A DNA stretch of 64,000 nucleotides, taken from the NCBI RefSeq assembly GCF_027596085.1, contig NC_072452.1:8816790-8880789 (forward strand), written 5' to 3'. This stretch comes from Anoplopoma fimbria (Eukaryota; Chordata; Actinopteri; Perciformes; Anoplopomatidae). Both the position numbers and the translations under genes were made by a program. Of the stretch, positions 24,191 to 35,947 are shown in pieces (position 1 is the first letter of the stretch; every line of letters begins with the position of its first letter). The notes beneath the pieces were generated by a model. That model had not been told where the DNA came from, searched no databases, and was given only the letters and a program-made list of their open reading frames with translations.

Positions 24191-26129
24191 AACAACATTA
24201 CAGCACAGGTTGACTTATGCTTGACTTCACTGTTGGGGGGGGGATCAGACCTCACACACTGCTAGGGGTTTAGATACAGTTGTTGCCAGTAACAGCAGGC
24301 ATGGATGCCCCCTGCCCAGCCTTGTTAAACTATAGGACTGTAACGCTGCATAATTCCTGCTAATATGACAGCTGTGTTCTAATCATGATAAAGGGCTGAC
24401 TGTGACACGTGAGCACCCAGTGGCCTCACCTTCGAGCTCAAAGCGTTGCTCCTGTTCAGGGCTCTGCAGCATCACATATAATTGCCTAACTCTATTCTGA
24501 CACAGCCACTCAGTGGAATTGGGCCTTTTCTAGCTCCACATATCACACGGCTCTCTTCGGTGAGGTGTGTGCGCCCGTCACGATTTCTTTTAGTGCTCAC
24601 TTCAGCGTGCATTTCCTTATATGGACAGGATATGGGCATTATTAGTGTGATCCATCTGAGGATATGTGTCACTCCTTCATATTTTCTTTCCTGCCGCCTC
24701 AGGTTTTGATATTACACTCTTATCTTCTTCGCACTCCTGTTGTCTGCTGTAGTGCAGGGAGAGAAAAAAAAAAAAAAAAAAGAAGCTCCTCCACTCGCAT
24801 GCAGTACACATATCAGGCTTTATCGATTTCCTTTAAAATTGTATTTGCAGAAAACAGGAAGAATGTGGGCTTTAATATTTCCTACTCTCTGCAACACCTG
24901 GTCTGGGGTTGCTAGGTAACACGTGGCACAGCAGCGTTTGATGTGTGTGCTCTTTGCAAATGGCTTTGATCCTTAGCACACTGACAGACTCTCCACAGAG
25001 TTGCCTTCCCCTGGTAGTTTTGGCACCTCATCACACTATGGAGACTAAAATGTATCTGAAAGCTCCCAAGTGAAATGGAATGCCTACCTTGTTAGGCAAA
25101 GTAGAAAAGGGAAGCTGTCCAGAAAAGTTTAAGCTTGAAACTCTTTTCATTAACAGCAGTACAGGATAGCGCAGGTGGTGCCTCCGAGTTACAAAGTCAT
25201 GTGACAAAGGAGACTGGGGTTCTCTGGAAGCAACAGACTGCATGGTGTTATGCACTCATCAAGGATGAAACAGTTAATGTTTAATACAACAGACATCTAA
25301 AGGAATAGCACTGACACAAAGGTCAGGTATGCTAATGACAGTATTGTTTGAATCGCATGAGATGTGGGATCTTTAAAGTGAGACTTCTCTCTGTTGCATG
25401 TGATTAAACGTTCAAAAAGATTCCCTGCATGACATTTTACTTCAACACGGTGACATTTCATTCTTTTCAATGAAGTTAACTTTCCTTCTCATCCAGGTTC
25501 AGGAAAATGCTTTGTTAGGCAAAAAGAAAAAAAGAAATCTTCTTTTTATAACTCAATTCACTGGCGATCACATTTATTGCTTGAAAATACATTTTGTAGC
25601 ATCTGTTTTGAAGCTGATGGGTAAAGTTTTACTGCAAAACCATTCCTTTTTTAAAATGCATGATTTACAAACATTATTTTCGGTACAGGCATACAAATCA
25701 GCATATGAAAGAGCTCCTCTCTCTTACTGCTGTTGTAAATAATTCTAGTTTTGAAGATCAAATTTACATTGAATGTAATCAATTTATAGTCCACCAAAGA
25801 GAACTAGCTAAAGGGTAACTTTTGGCCTGTGACAAATAGGAAATTGAATATAAAGAAAGCGTAGAAATTATGAAAAAAAACAAACACATTTAGTCACTAA
25901 GTCAAAACATTTTTTATATGTTTGCTTACTTTTAAGAAGTGGAAAGACACGTTTTACCACAAAGTCAAGCCATGTGAGCTAACGTGAAAAATGTGGTTTC
26001 AGGTAGGGCATGTTCTGAAGTAAAATAGTCCGCTAGTAATCGTACTCAATTTGCAATTTGCACACAGACCTGCACAACACTGAGCCAAGCCAAAGGAAGA
26101 AGCAGACACAGAAAAAGAGCAGGAGAGAA
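24191..26129. other. Gene-free DNA
   Basis: Holds an A-run at 24764-24781 and a G10 run near 24234. The part from 25380 to 26000 is AT-rich. No exon or repeat family recognised. Confidence 0.4.
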
Positions 26130-26410
26130 ATGGGGTGTGCAGCGAATGGCCCTGCACACGAGAGCATTCGAGGTTGTGTGAGGTTATTACAGGTTTGATT
26201 ATTGAGTTCCACAGGGCAATTGGCTCAAATGAGGGCTGACAGCTTCGCAGGGCACCAAACAGCTGGAGAGCTCATCTCTGCCAGCAGCCATATTAAGACC
26301 ATTTCACTCCCAGGTGCATCAGCGGCTATGATCTGTGATTAAGGCACAACTAATGAAGAGGTGGTGAAAGTAATCTGATGCCACTGCATCTGTGGATGCC
26401 TTCAAGATGC
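26130..26410. promoter_or_regulatory. Strong enhancer-like block
   Basis: This has the texture of a vertebrate conserved noncoding element. GGTTTGATTATTGAG, GGGCAATTGGCTCAAATGAG, a CAGCTG E-box (26260-26265), CAGCCATATTAAG, CCCAGGTGCATCAG (a CAGGTG E-box) and GTGATTAAGGCACAACTAAT occur with no simple repeats in between. I see no splice sites framing an open frame. The inference is a developmental enhancer; cross-species alignment is the deciding test. Confidence 0.4.
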
Positions 26411-29400
26411 TGGAACTGTGTGTTCATAGCTTTACAGAAAAATAATCAGGGAGGATGTTAGTAATGACACTGACTAGATTCAAGGTGGAAATCTAGAATT
26501 AAATTCATTCTTTACAAGCTACTAACATGTCATCATCGTCCCTTAAGAGACTAAGTGCAACACAATGAGCTGATCCTTCACAGCCATTTGAATAATAGCC
26601 AATATACGTCAATACAGCGTCACACAAGTGTCACTCCAACTTATTTGCCGATTCATATCTGTAACCTAGCAACCTATCAACAGCTGGCAGCCAGGCAACA
26701 AACTAACCAGCTTCATTGCTTTGTACTTCTCTGTGCAGAATCCATGAATGGCACTGTCTCTTGGGTAATATTGCTTAATTGTTAACTTGAACTACAGAGC
26801 AATAATGGAATCATCTTTTGAATTCTTGTTTCAAGCGAGGCTGGTTTTGGCTGAAATCCAGGTGCATCAATTTTTGAGTGTTACACTTACTGCAAAGCGA
26901 TGTCAAAGCCTGGTGGAAACGAATTGACATAATCTCTCCTTAGTGCAATATGTATGAGCAACCACTCACCGTGGCAAAATAAAATTTGGCCCGATGTTAT
27001 GCACAACGTGGGTGTTGGGACCCCTGAGCAACTTGTAATTGCATTTCATAATGGTTATTTCTTCCTCCTTACCCTTTTCTCTTGCAGTATGGGAGATAAT
27101 GGAGCGCTGCGTGAAAAAGGAATGATAAGGTGTTACCCAGGTTCAAAAGATTTGTGCGATTTTTGCCCGAAACTCGCATTTTTGACTTTGATACACAGTT
27201 TTAGTCCGAATACACAGACTAATGTGTCAGTTGGTCGGTAGGGAGCCCGCAACGCACACTGACAGTATCAGTAGGTTTCATTCATCATTTTATTCTTTGG
27301 AGATGTTTCATCAGCATGTCACCTGTTGTGCTGGCGGTAAACAAGAATGAATCATGAATTACAGAATTCAATTAGGTGACAGCAGCTGTCACATAGGCTA
27401 GTTAAACTATTTGCGGTACTAATCCTGTGAAAGTCTGCGGAGAGTTTTTTCTTTCTTCTCCTCAGCACTGTTGTGGTCTAGGCTTCTGTTGACAAACGCT
27501 ACATCATTGTAGAGGACAGGAAGCCGAATTGAATCTCAAGGCTGTTTCCATGTAATATTCATTGTCATCTGAGAACACAGCGGCCTCAAGTTTGAGATCA
27601 AAAGCATTTTTGTTCAGCAACAAGGGAAGGCACTTGAGTGTGGAGGAGGAATTCACAAATCGCCTAAGTCTGTCTTTGATATTTTTGTTTTCAAATCGGA
27701 CCTTTGGCAGTGAAGCAGTTCGGTCCACGGACAGTCATGCTCGTAGCAAAGTACTGCATCTTTTGGGAGTTACAGCATCTAGTGGCATGATGTCTGAATC
27801 ATCAATCAGGCTTCATGTTACTTAAAGCAGGAATATTTTGTTCATGTTCTGCACTGGGTGATACGTACATTACACCAGGCAGAGCCATTAATCTTCTTTC
27901 CTGGCATAGCCTTGCTTGTTTGATGCGATTCCTTAAACAGAGGCTTGCTTTCAACATTCCTAATGCTGCCATCCATTCAGCTACAGTTATACAGTTCAAC
28001 CATGTAGTGGTGCTGAAGAAAAAATGTGTTATAATTGTAATCTCAGACAAGTAATCAATGTTTAAGAACATGATGTTAAACCTCAATGCAATACACTGCC
28101 ACACAGCAGAGATAAAATTGCAGTGCCAACGAGTGAAATGAAAGTTACTGCAATGACTCATCCTCATTTTTTTCCCCTGAGATCTTTATTTCATTTTGAA
28201 TCATCGCAATTTGTGATACTGCTATTTTGTGCACAATGTCAGCAACCCATTCACTATCAGCTATACAGTTGCCACCAGTCCTCGGATTGTCTCGCTTTAA
28301 TTTTCAAGAAAGTCTTGACTGTTTTGCCCCAGGACTCAAATACCATTTAAGGCAAATACACAACTCTAGTAGTCCTTAATAATCTTATCTTTGCATCTGT
28401 GCATACATACAGTACAATCACATTAATTTCCCCCTGCACAGTATTGCTTGATAAAATCTAAGATGTAAAGTACTTCGTAGGTGTTGACATTATACACTCG
28501 ATGGTCCTATTTAAGACTGATGATGAGATAAAGCACATTCGTTTCTTGACCAATGGGATTTGCCCTCTACATCCATTTCTTCCTCCCACGCACATGCACA
28601 TGTTGAAGTGATATATCGAAGTCCAACCAGTCCATTAAATATCTATTCATAATTTCCTGAGCGTTACAGATAGCGAGCCTATTACATATTTAGTTGACTC
28701 CGCTGCTGCACGGCAACGAAATCAATCTGCCGGGAGATACAAGGTGCAGTAGCCAATGTGAAGACTCTCCATACCACATTTATACATGTTTTATTGCATT
28801 TCTCCGAGCTCTTCTGATTTACATTTGGATGACAAAAAAGCATCAGAAACCTCTGGCATTGAAGATGAATAGTTTTTCAAGTGCTACAGTATAAAGAGAT
28901 ACCAGCTCAAAGCTCAGCAGGAACATGAAAAGTCTCAATAATCTGATAACTCTATGCAAGGGATCCTTCACTCTGGACAGTGGACACGTTTGATACAACT
29001 ACAAACGTAGCTATGCATTTGTTTACTGTGCCACTGAAAATTAATATATTCATTATTCACACTTGCAATAATGATGCAAATGTTGTCCTCTGAGGTAGTG
29101 ATCGACAAAATGCTAGGATATACAGAGATATTTCAGATAGCATTTCCCAGGAGCAAATAGCCTGACATCACAAATGATGACAGTATCTTCACAAGCCCAT
29201 GTTTAAGCCGCAGACACACACAACACGCTCCTCAGCAAGAGGACAATAGCAGAAAAGCTGAAACATGTTTTTTTTTTTTTTTTTTTTTTTTTCTGTTGTG
29301 CATGCCACGATTTGCATTTCAAAGGAAATATTTATTTTGAGATCCAGCAGTAAACAGATCCAGCAGTAAAGGCTAGTGCTTAGCTTCTCTGAACGGCGGC

Positions 29401-30299
29401 ATATAAATCCCATCATAAATTAAGTCATTAAGCAATGTATGGCGTTGGTGTAAAATGACACCAGTTGTTCAACAATGGCTATACTGGGATGGGGAAACAC
29501 ATGAAAAAGCAGCATATTACATGTTCAGTACACAATCCGCTGATGGTGAATTATTAAGAAACAAGAGGCATTCTTATGATTTAGCTTGTGGAAAAGACAG
29601 TCCATTCTTTTTAGCTGCAGAGCACACCAAGGTCTGAAGTACTGATGATACTCTAAAGTGTTAGATTGATAGGACACTTGGTCCCTGAGTGGAACAAACC
29701 ATTTATAACAGCCTGAGTACAGCACATCCCTGACAGCACAAACTCACCTAATAATCCTTGAAACCTGGGACAACCTGACGCTTCAACGCCAAATAAATGC
29801 TTTGGAATGGGCCAGAAACTACCTTATGGTTTTATCTTTTTTGTTTTACAGTGTTACTTTAACACAACGCATTTATCTTTTTACATTATTGCATGAGCAA
29901 GATATTCTTCTTTTACTGCAACTACATAACCTGGTTGTTTTACATTATAAAGTGACACAATACCAGCTCGCTAAATCAGTTGTGATTTTGAATTACGTTT
30001 TAAATTCTGGGTGAATAAGGGCTCATCCTTAGGACTGATAAGTACGTGTGTGTCAAGGGTAAGCCCTGTCTTTTTGCAGCGCATAATTATTTCATTTAAC
30101 ATGCTTACTCCAAAAGTTTAATTTCTGCACTTTGTCGAGTCCTGAGGGGATGTTGGAAGGCCAACTGTTGCATCTCACTTCTTCCTCTCTGGAAAGTGGG
30201 GCTATGTAGATAAGCTTGCTTTCAACTTTGGTCGGTTCATCTGGCGCAACGTCGACTGTGTGGAGGATGAAAAGTAAATACCCTGACAAACCCCGGCCG
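26411..30299. other. Gene-free DNA with minor items
   Basis: Includes a T25 run (29268-29292), a 15-bp tandem duplication AGATCCAGCAGTAAA (29340-29354 and 29356-29370), an octamer ATGCAAAT near 29073 and a block at 28600-28780 with CATTAAATATCTATTCATAA. A minus-strand frame at 27504-27728 reads somewhat like a real protein (KDRLRRFVNSS and an acidic stretch SDDNEYY) but has no splice context or recognisable family. Confidence 0.4.
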
Positions 30300-30620
30300 C
30301 TAAGAGAAGGAGGTTAATGAGAGGCCTTCACATTCACATGCCAGTATCTAATGACTCTTAGGGTGAAATGCAGTTATCATCAATGGCATCTCTCAATGAA
30401 AGTCATTAAAATAAATCCAAGATGCAGTTTAGCTGTGAAAGTAAATGTGGGTGTTGCCAGGCAATCAGCCCCCTTGCATAGGAAGCTGTGGTAATAATCT
30501 CCTCGATCCAAATGGACAGAGGCTGTTTTGACAGTGCTTGCCCTGAGCTCAATTTACAAATCGACTCAAGGGCCAGGCATGTGCCTTAAATTTGTGTCAT
30601 GTATCCACAAGGCAGTTATT
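30300..30620. promoter_or_regulatory. Enhancer-like block
   Basis: Dense unique-looking sequence with TATCTAATGACTCTTAGG, AGTCATTAAAATAAATCC, an X-box-like GTTGCCAGGCAATC (30453-30466), TGGTAATAATCTCC and CAATTTACAAATCG. X-box-like words bind RFX factors, but the half-site spacing here is shorter than the consensus. Confidence 0.35.
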
Positions 30621-32485
30621 CTCCTTTGCTCTTTAAAAATGAAAAGACATCTATGCCAAAAGCAACAGTAAAAAAAAAAAAGGTTAAGAGCCCGATGATT
30701 GCACACAAAGTTAGGTTATAATATGACATTTACTCCGGCTGTAAACTGGTACAGAAGGTATAAGCCGCCAGTGCATGAAAGTCAAATATTATCTTAGCAA
30801 AGCAGAGAGCCAAGAACAGGGCAGTTCAAGATACCATGAGCATTCCTGCTGAATCCAGTTTCTCAAAAGGGGGCTCATATTGTGCATCTACCAATAAGGA
30901 CCGATCCCAGGAGAGAGCGATAACACCGAACTGCTGTCGACCAATGTGTACCTTTCATCCGGGGTGTGCCCTGGGTGACAATCCATCAATACCAATGGAG
31001 TAAACACAGATAGCTGCTGAATAAACTGTGACTGTAGATAGGAAAATTCTGGCGAAGTGTAATTTTAGATCAATTATATCCCAATATGAAGTTGCTGATA
31101 TTATGTAAATATGTGGGCAAATTATAGCGCTTTAGAATTGAATAGACAAAAGGTTAGTGCATGTATTCAGGCTTAGCCTCATAGGGAATAGTAATTAAAA
31201 AAGTATAGATAAGCTGAAGAAAATTAAAGATTGGAATAATGGATCATAAAAAGTGACATCAACTCTAATTATCTGAGACTTAACATTCCTATAAATGGCT
31301 CTTCCTGAATTCCTCGCCCAGTTTTGAGATTACTACTACATAATGTGAAATCTGTAGATCTTCCCCATGGCGTGCAAGGCAGGAATCTCTCCCATGACTG
31401 TCTATATGTAAGAGCAGTTCAGCTGCCGTTCTGTGCCTGGTAGGTATTGGTAAAGATGGTTGTGCTTATGGCGGAATGTGGGAATGACTTCATGAGCAAT
31501 AGGTCTTATGGTAGGTCTGAAGCTGTGACGCTGACAGGTTTTAAGAGATGACAGATTTGTAAAAGGTTTGTCCAAAAATCCAACTCCATGAACTACGGAA
31601 AGATATACAGCAGGACATCAGAGGAACAACAGCTTTGGTGTATCGTTAGAAGTTGAAATTGTGCAGACTTCAACAAAGAGTGAAGCTACGAGGGGTGAGG
31701 AGGTAAGCACAATCTTATGCGTTCATCTCCACTGGACAGGGCAGTACGCCAAGCTACCTTGAGGGAATTCACACCTCTTCAGCACAATGAGAAAGATGGG
31801 GCCCGGGCTGCCATCTGCAACTTATCTCGAGTCCGACATTTCTTTGAGCGAGGAAGGTTAAAGCTCCCTCGTCAAAGGGATCACAACCTGATGCAAGCAG
31901 GCCCGTCAGCTGGATTGGAATGGGACTTAGCTGTCACAGTGAAAGCAGGCTGACGACTGCACAGAGGCAACTGTGGTCAAAAGAGGTGAGTGTGACTTGT
32001 CCAACATTTGACTACAAGGGCTGCTGGCTCTTTGTGCATCACCACACTCCTACCTCACCTCCAGAGAAAGCCAGCTGCGATGTTCAGCACTTTAGAAAAA
32101 CTATCAAAGCACTGCTGTAGGTATTTCTTTCCCCATGTGGATGCAGTGGCAGTTAAAGGGGAGCATGGGGAAGGATGGGGGGGACACATTTGCTTGTTGG
32201 ACATTTGCCAGGCTGACACAGACCAGGCAGATGGAGAGTGTGCCCAATGAGGAGAGGGCTAAAGTAACAACCTGAGCACAAGCTGCCTAAACTTACTAGA
32301 GCTGCCTGCCTGGCGAGTCATACGAAATGACATCGCTGGCGTGCAGCGAACGTCTAAGAACAGCGGAGCAGCTATAAAAGGTCAGCAACAGAAACCAACC
32401 CCACTCTCTAGTAATACTCTTGCAGTGGAGCGACTTTATCACAGCTGAAAATAAGAGAAACGCTAGAAATTCTAAATCCAAACTG
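30621..32485. other. Gene-free DNA
   Basis: Plus-strand frames at 31717-32250 overlap in two registers and are somewhat GC-richer than the background, but none shows a domain or convincing splice sites. A short A-run lies at 30670-30681. Confidence 0.4.
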
Positions 32486-32740
32486 CAACCAACAAATTAA
32501 TTTAATTTCCAATTAATCTGCCAGGTATCTTCTTGATTAATTGATTAATCATCATTGAATTCAGTTTATTATTCAATTAATTCAGAAAATCCTCACATTG
32601 GATAGACTGGTACCACAGAATGTTTGTCATTTTTTCTTAAACAAATGATAAATGATTATCAAATAGTTTCTGATTGATTGAGTCAATCCACTATGTGATT
32701 AATTGACTGATTATGGCCACTCTACTGTAAATCAGTCACG
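32486..32740. repeat. Dispersed repeat rich in TGATTAAT words
   Basis: Begins AATTAATCTGCCAGGTATCT, then TTGATTAATTGATTAATCAT, later GATAAATGATTATCAAATAG and GATTAATTGACTGATTATGG. The two ends are roughly complementary. I recognise this layout from an abundant percomorph repeat, possibly a MITE. The many homeodomain-like ATTA words therefore come from the repeat and should not be read as an enhancer without more evidence. Confidence 0.55.
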
Positions 32741-33829
32741 ATGCCACGGGATTTTGCCTCTAAACCCGACCATTTTCTTTTTCATCTACTATTTTCTTGG
32801 TAAGGGAAAAGAATTCCCTCAATGTAAAAAGTGTATTTGTATCTCTTAAAGTATCATTTGCAGTTTAGCCGACCCAGTTATTTGCCTGTGAGGAAACTCT
32901 TTTTTATCTTTTCCCTAATATGTGCATGCAGTGTGCACATGCATGCATGCATGGTGCTCCTGTGGGTTAGAAAGCTCTCTATATATGACCTGGATTATGA
33001 GGATGTTACGTTTTGCCTGAGAACAAGTTCTGCTTCAACTGAGCGATTAAGCCCTTGGTTGTTGTCAACTGTGCTTCTAAAAAGCTTAATATACATTTAC
33101 GACAACCTTCTCATTTTATAAACTCTGCAGGCTGTGTATTGGAGTGAGAGTATGATTTTGACAGATGGAGGAGGAAAAAAAATTCTGAAGAACTTCCCTT
33201 GGGGACATCTTAAGGGGATTCATTTCATTCTTTGAGTGCATTTCTAAATAGAGAGAAATGCAATGAGCTGACACATCAAACATTATCATGGCAAGTTGAA
33301 AGTGGAGTTAAGCTCTTTATGTCTACCTCTCTGATTTGAAGAAACACTTCAAGTGAACTCATTCAGGCTCCATTTTGATGCGACTGTTCTCCATCAAATG
33401 AGTATTGTCTTTCTTGCTTCTTCAGATCTTAGGATTGGCTTTAAAAAGTTTTTTAAATCACCATCAACACAAAGCTTTCTACTATGCTTCCCCCTGGAAA
33501 TGCCTCTATTTATTAGTCTGGTAACCTTGAATTGCAACAGCAAGGAAAGAGTTGCATTTTGGGGCCTCCGTAGAGGATATCAATCAGCCATGGTCGACTA
33601 ATAACTAGTGCAGCATTTATCTCCTTGTCAGAAAAGTGAGGAGAGAGAAGCTTGACTGCTGTTCACATTACAGCATGGATTTCCACAGCCCTCAGGCAAA
33701 GGGGGGATTTCAAGGGGGGGATTTGAAAGGAGGGGAGAGCGGAGGGGAATAAAGGCAGGGTATTCAGAGTGAAGGGAAGGGATACCTTTTGAAAAGTCAG
33801 ACAGTTAACTTCTGACTGGCTCGCTCCAT
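32741..33829. other. Gene-free DNA
   Basis: Contains an alternating purine-pyrimidine patch with repeated TGCATGCA words (32925-32955) and a purine-rich part with two G-runs (33695-33780). No exon recognised. Confidence 0.4.
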
Positions 33830-34110
33830 CTCCATCGGCATTGTTTATTTATGTGGCAGATGGGTTGCATAAATTTCACTGTGGACCTCACCGTTATAAG
33901 CCTAACTCAATTAGCCAGGCGGGGTGTTAGCAGACACTTAGCCGGATCCATCGCAGCAAATCACAATGGGCAGATGGGTGATATTTTTCATTTTTGGTGA
34001 CTAAGACTCAAACCCATTATTTTTCCTTGTCTGTGCGAGTGCCTGACTCATTGAATAATCAGTTTGATTAATAAAACCGGCCTCCCTAGGCATAATGTTT
34101 TGGCTCACAC
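33830..34110. promoter_or_regulatory. Enhancer-like block
   Basis: Includes ACTCAATTAGCCAGG (CAATTAG core at 33908-33914), an AP-1 site TGACTCA at 34044-34050, and GAATAATCAGTTTGATTAAT just after it. Composition is even and there is no repeat in it. Confidence 0.35.
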
Positions 34111-35493
34111 TGTGGTATGAAACCTAGTGTCTCTGTAGAACACGGTGAGCCTCTCTGGTAAACCATGTGTTCATGTGGGTTGTTACCGTTTTTTTTTAAT
34201 CCTCGAATATTGTTACAGATAATGTGACAAATTTATCATTGATGCTCCGAGCTTTAATTAAAATTTACTTGGCTCGTCACATTGTGTTTTCTCCACCTGT
34301 CGCCTTGTGTATTCCACTTCTAACCCCCAATTACTCTTTTTCACAGCGGCTTCAATATTTCCCTTTCTATTGTCCACTTACATGTATCTCGCTTAATGGA
34401 TCTTTCTTTCGCTCACCGTCATCTTTCTTCCTTGTTTTAAATATTTCTCACGTCTCCACCTCATCTACATACCAGCCTCCTCTCCCCGCCTCCTCATCCA
34501 TCGCTCACTTCATATCGCCCTCTTTCTCTCCCCGCCAGTGAGCCCACCCTGGCAGCCTTGGCCCTCTTAAATGCATCATTTCTTCCAAGAGATATCCTTC
34601 TGCACTGACCTCTGTGCTAGCTGGCTGCCTGCCATCTCCACTCAATGGACTCATCAATCCATCTTGGTTCTTGGATGGCCTTGATTTTATTGTCTCACAC
34701 AGCCCTCTGTCATCCTGTTCATCTCTCATCCTTAATGTCATCCTTTCAGATTTTAACATGTCTGCATTTTCGGAGCACACAGCCTTTGATTACATTGAGC
34801 TGGAACGGCAGAGTCCAGGTGGGCTATTGTTGGGAAGTCCTTTCCAGGGCCAACGGATGCGCAGGCATGGATGTGCCATTTTGCAGAGTCCATCATCTGG
34901 TTGAGAAGGAGCAGTAACTTTGAAACTCAATTTATTTTCTGCACGTTATAACTGATGATTGATTGGACGTTTGAATGCATTGATGCTTTACGTTAAACGA
35001 TCAGTTATGCTCAGCTGCCAAACTCACAGGCATTGTGGAGAAAACAATGACATTGTTCATTTTGGCGCATTACACTTAATCCTTAATAATGACAGGCTTC
35101 ATGGTAAAAGCTACAGACACTCTCAATGGACTGCAATGACCAGACCTGATGATGTTAATGCAATCGATGGACCACTTTTATGTTTTGATTAACTTTGATT
35201 TGAACAATGAAAACATTTTTAAATATAAACACTCTGATTATGAGTAAAAACACACGTGGCAAGCTGACCTCCCTCAAAAATGTGTCATTATAACCATTAT
35301 GCTAACCATACTTTGTAGTTAATCAGATTTGCAAATCCACATTTAAGGACCGCATCATGTCTTACAGCTCTATTACAGAATTTTTCTTTAATTCTTGGCT
35401 CTGTTGCACAGCTAAAAAAACGTCCAGCACATACCCTGTTCAGTATGTGTACAAAAATATCAGATAATGACTCTCCACGTTACCATTGTAACA
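34111..35493. other. Gene-free DNA, pyrimidine-rich in part
   Basis: The plus strand is C/T-rich from about 34260 to 34560. One possible small exon inside is listed at 34750-34818. The rest shows nothing that I can name. Confidence 0.4.
34750..34818 (+). other. Possible 69-nt symmetric coding exon (unassigned)
   Basis: A pyrimidine-rich run ending CATCCTTTCAG (acceptor at 34748-34749) is followed by 69 nt and then CCAG|GTGGGC (donor at 34819-34820). The reading frame gives FNMSAFSEHTAFDYIELE and then RQSP, a sensible mixed-polarity peptide. The length is a multiple of three and the exon is phase 1-1, as for a cassette exon that can be skipped without a frameshift. I do not recognise the peptide, and the donor is not a strong one. 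It could be a chance arrangement in a pyrimidine-rich stretch. Confidence 0.2.
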
Positions 35494-35507
35494 TTTTTTT
35501 TTTTTTT

Positions 35508-35947
35508 CCATTCCATTTTCCGTAACTTGCTTATCCAGTTAAGGGTCGCAGGGGTGCTGGAGCCGATCTCAGCTGTCAATGGGCGAAGGCAGGGTACACC
35601 CTGGACAGGTCGCCAGTCTGTGGCAGGGCTGACATATAGAGACAGACAACCATTCACACTCACATCCACACCTACGGGCAATTTAGAGTCTTCAATGCAC
35701 CTAAGCTGCATGTCTTTGGACTGTGGGAGGAAGCCGGAGAACCCGGAGAGAACCCACGCTGACACGGGGAGAACATGCAAACTCCACACAGAAGGTTGTC
35801 TATCCCGGGAAATGACTTCCTTTTATTAACATATAATAGTATAATATATATATATATATAATATAAATACAGTACGCAAAAATAACTTCCACCCGGGCCC
35901 CTCTTGCTGTGAGGCGACAGTGCTAACCACTACACCACCGTGCAGCC
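35508..35947 (-). mobile_element. tRNA-derived SINE, copy interrupted by an insertion
   Basis: On the minus strand the element starts with a tRNA-like head (GGCTGCACGGTGGTGTAGTG, box A) at the right end, continues through a body shared with the copy at 59899-60256, and ends at the left in GAATGG-type sequence followed by a T14 run on the plus strand (35494-35507). Near the box B position the head is split by about 60-70 bp of TA-rich DNA (35821-35880) flanked by the near-identical 10-mers AATGACTTCC (35811-35820) and AATAACTTCC (35881-35890). The insertion separates boxes A and B, so the internal polymerase III promoter is probably dead. No clear target duplication around the whole element is seen. 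Confidence 0.85.

Noticed and set aside
35460..35829. Paired frames on both strands with sense-looking peptides
   Set aside because: They fall within the SINE body, a known source of false gene models in fish; likewise 59965-60208.
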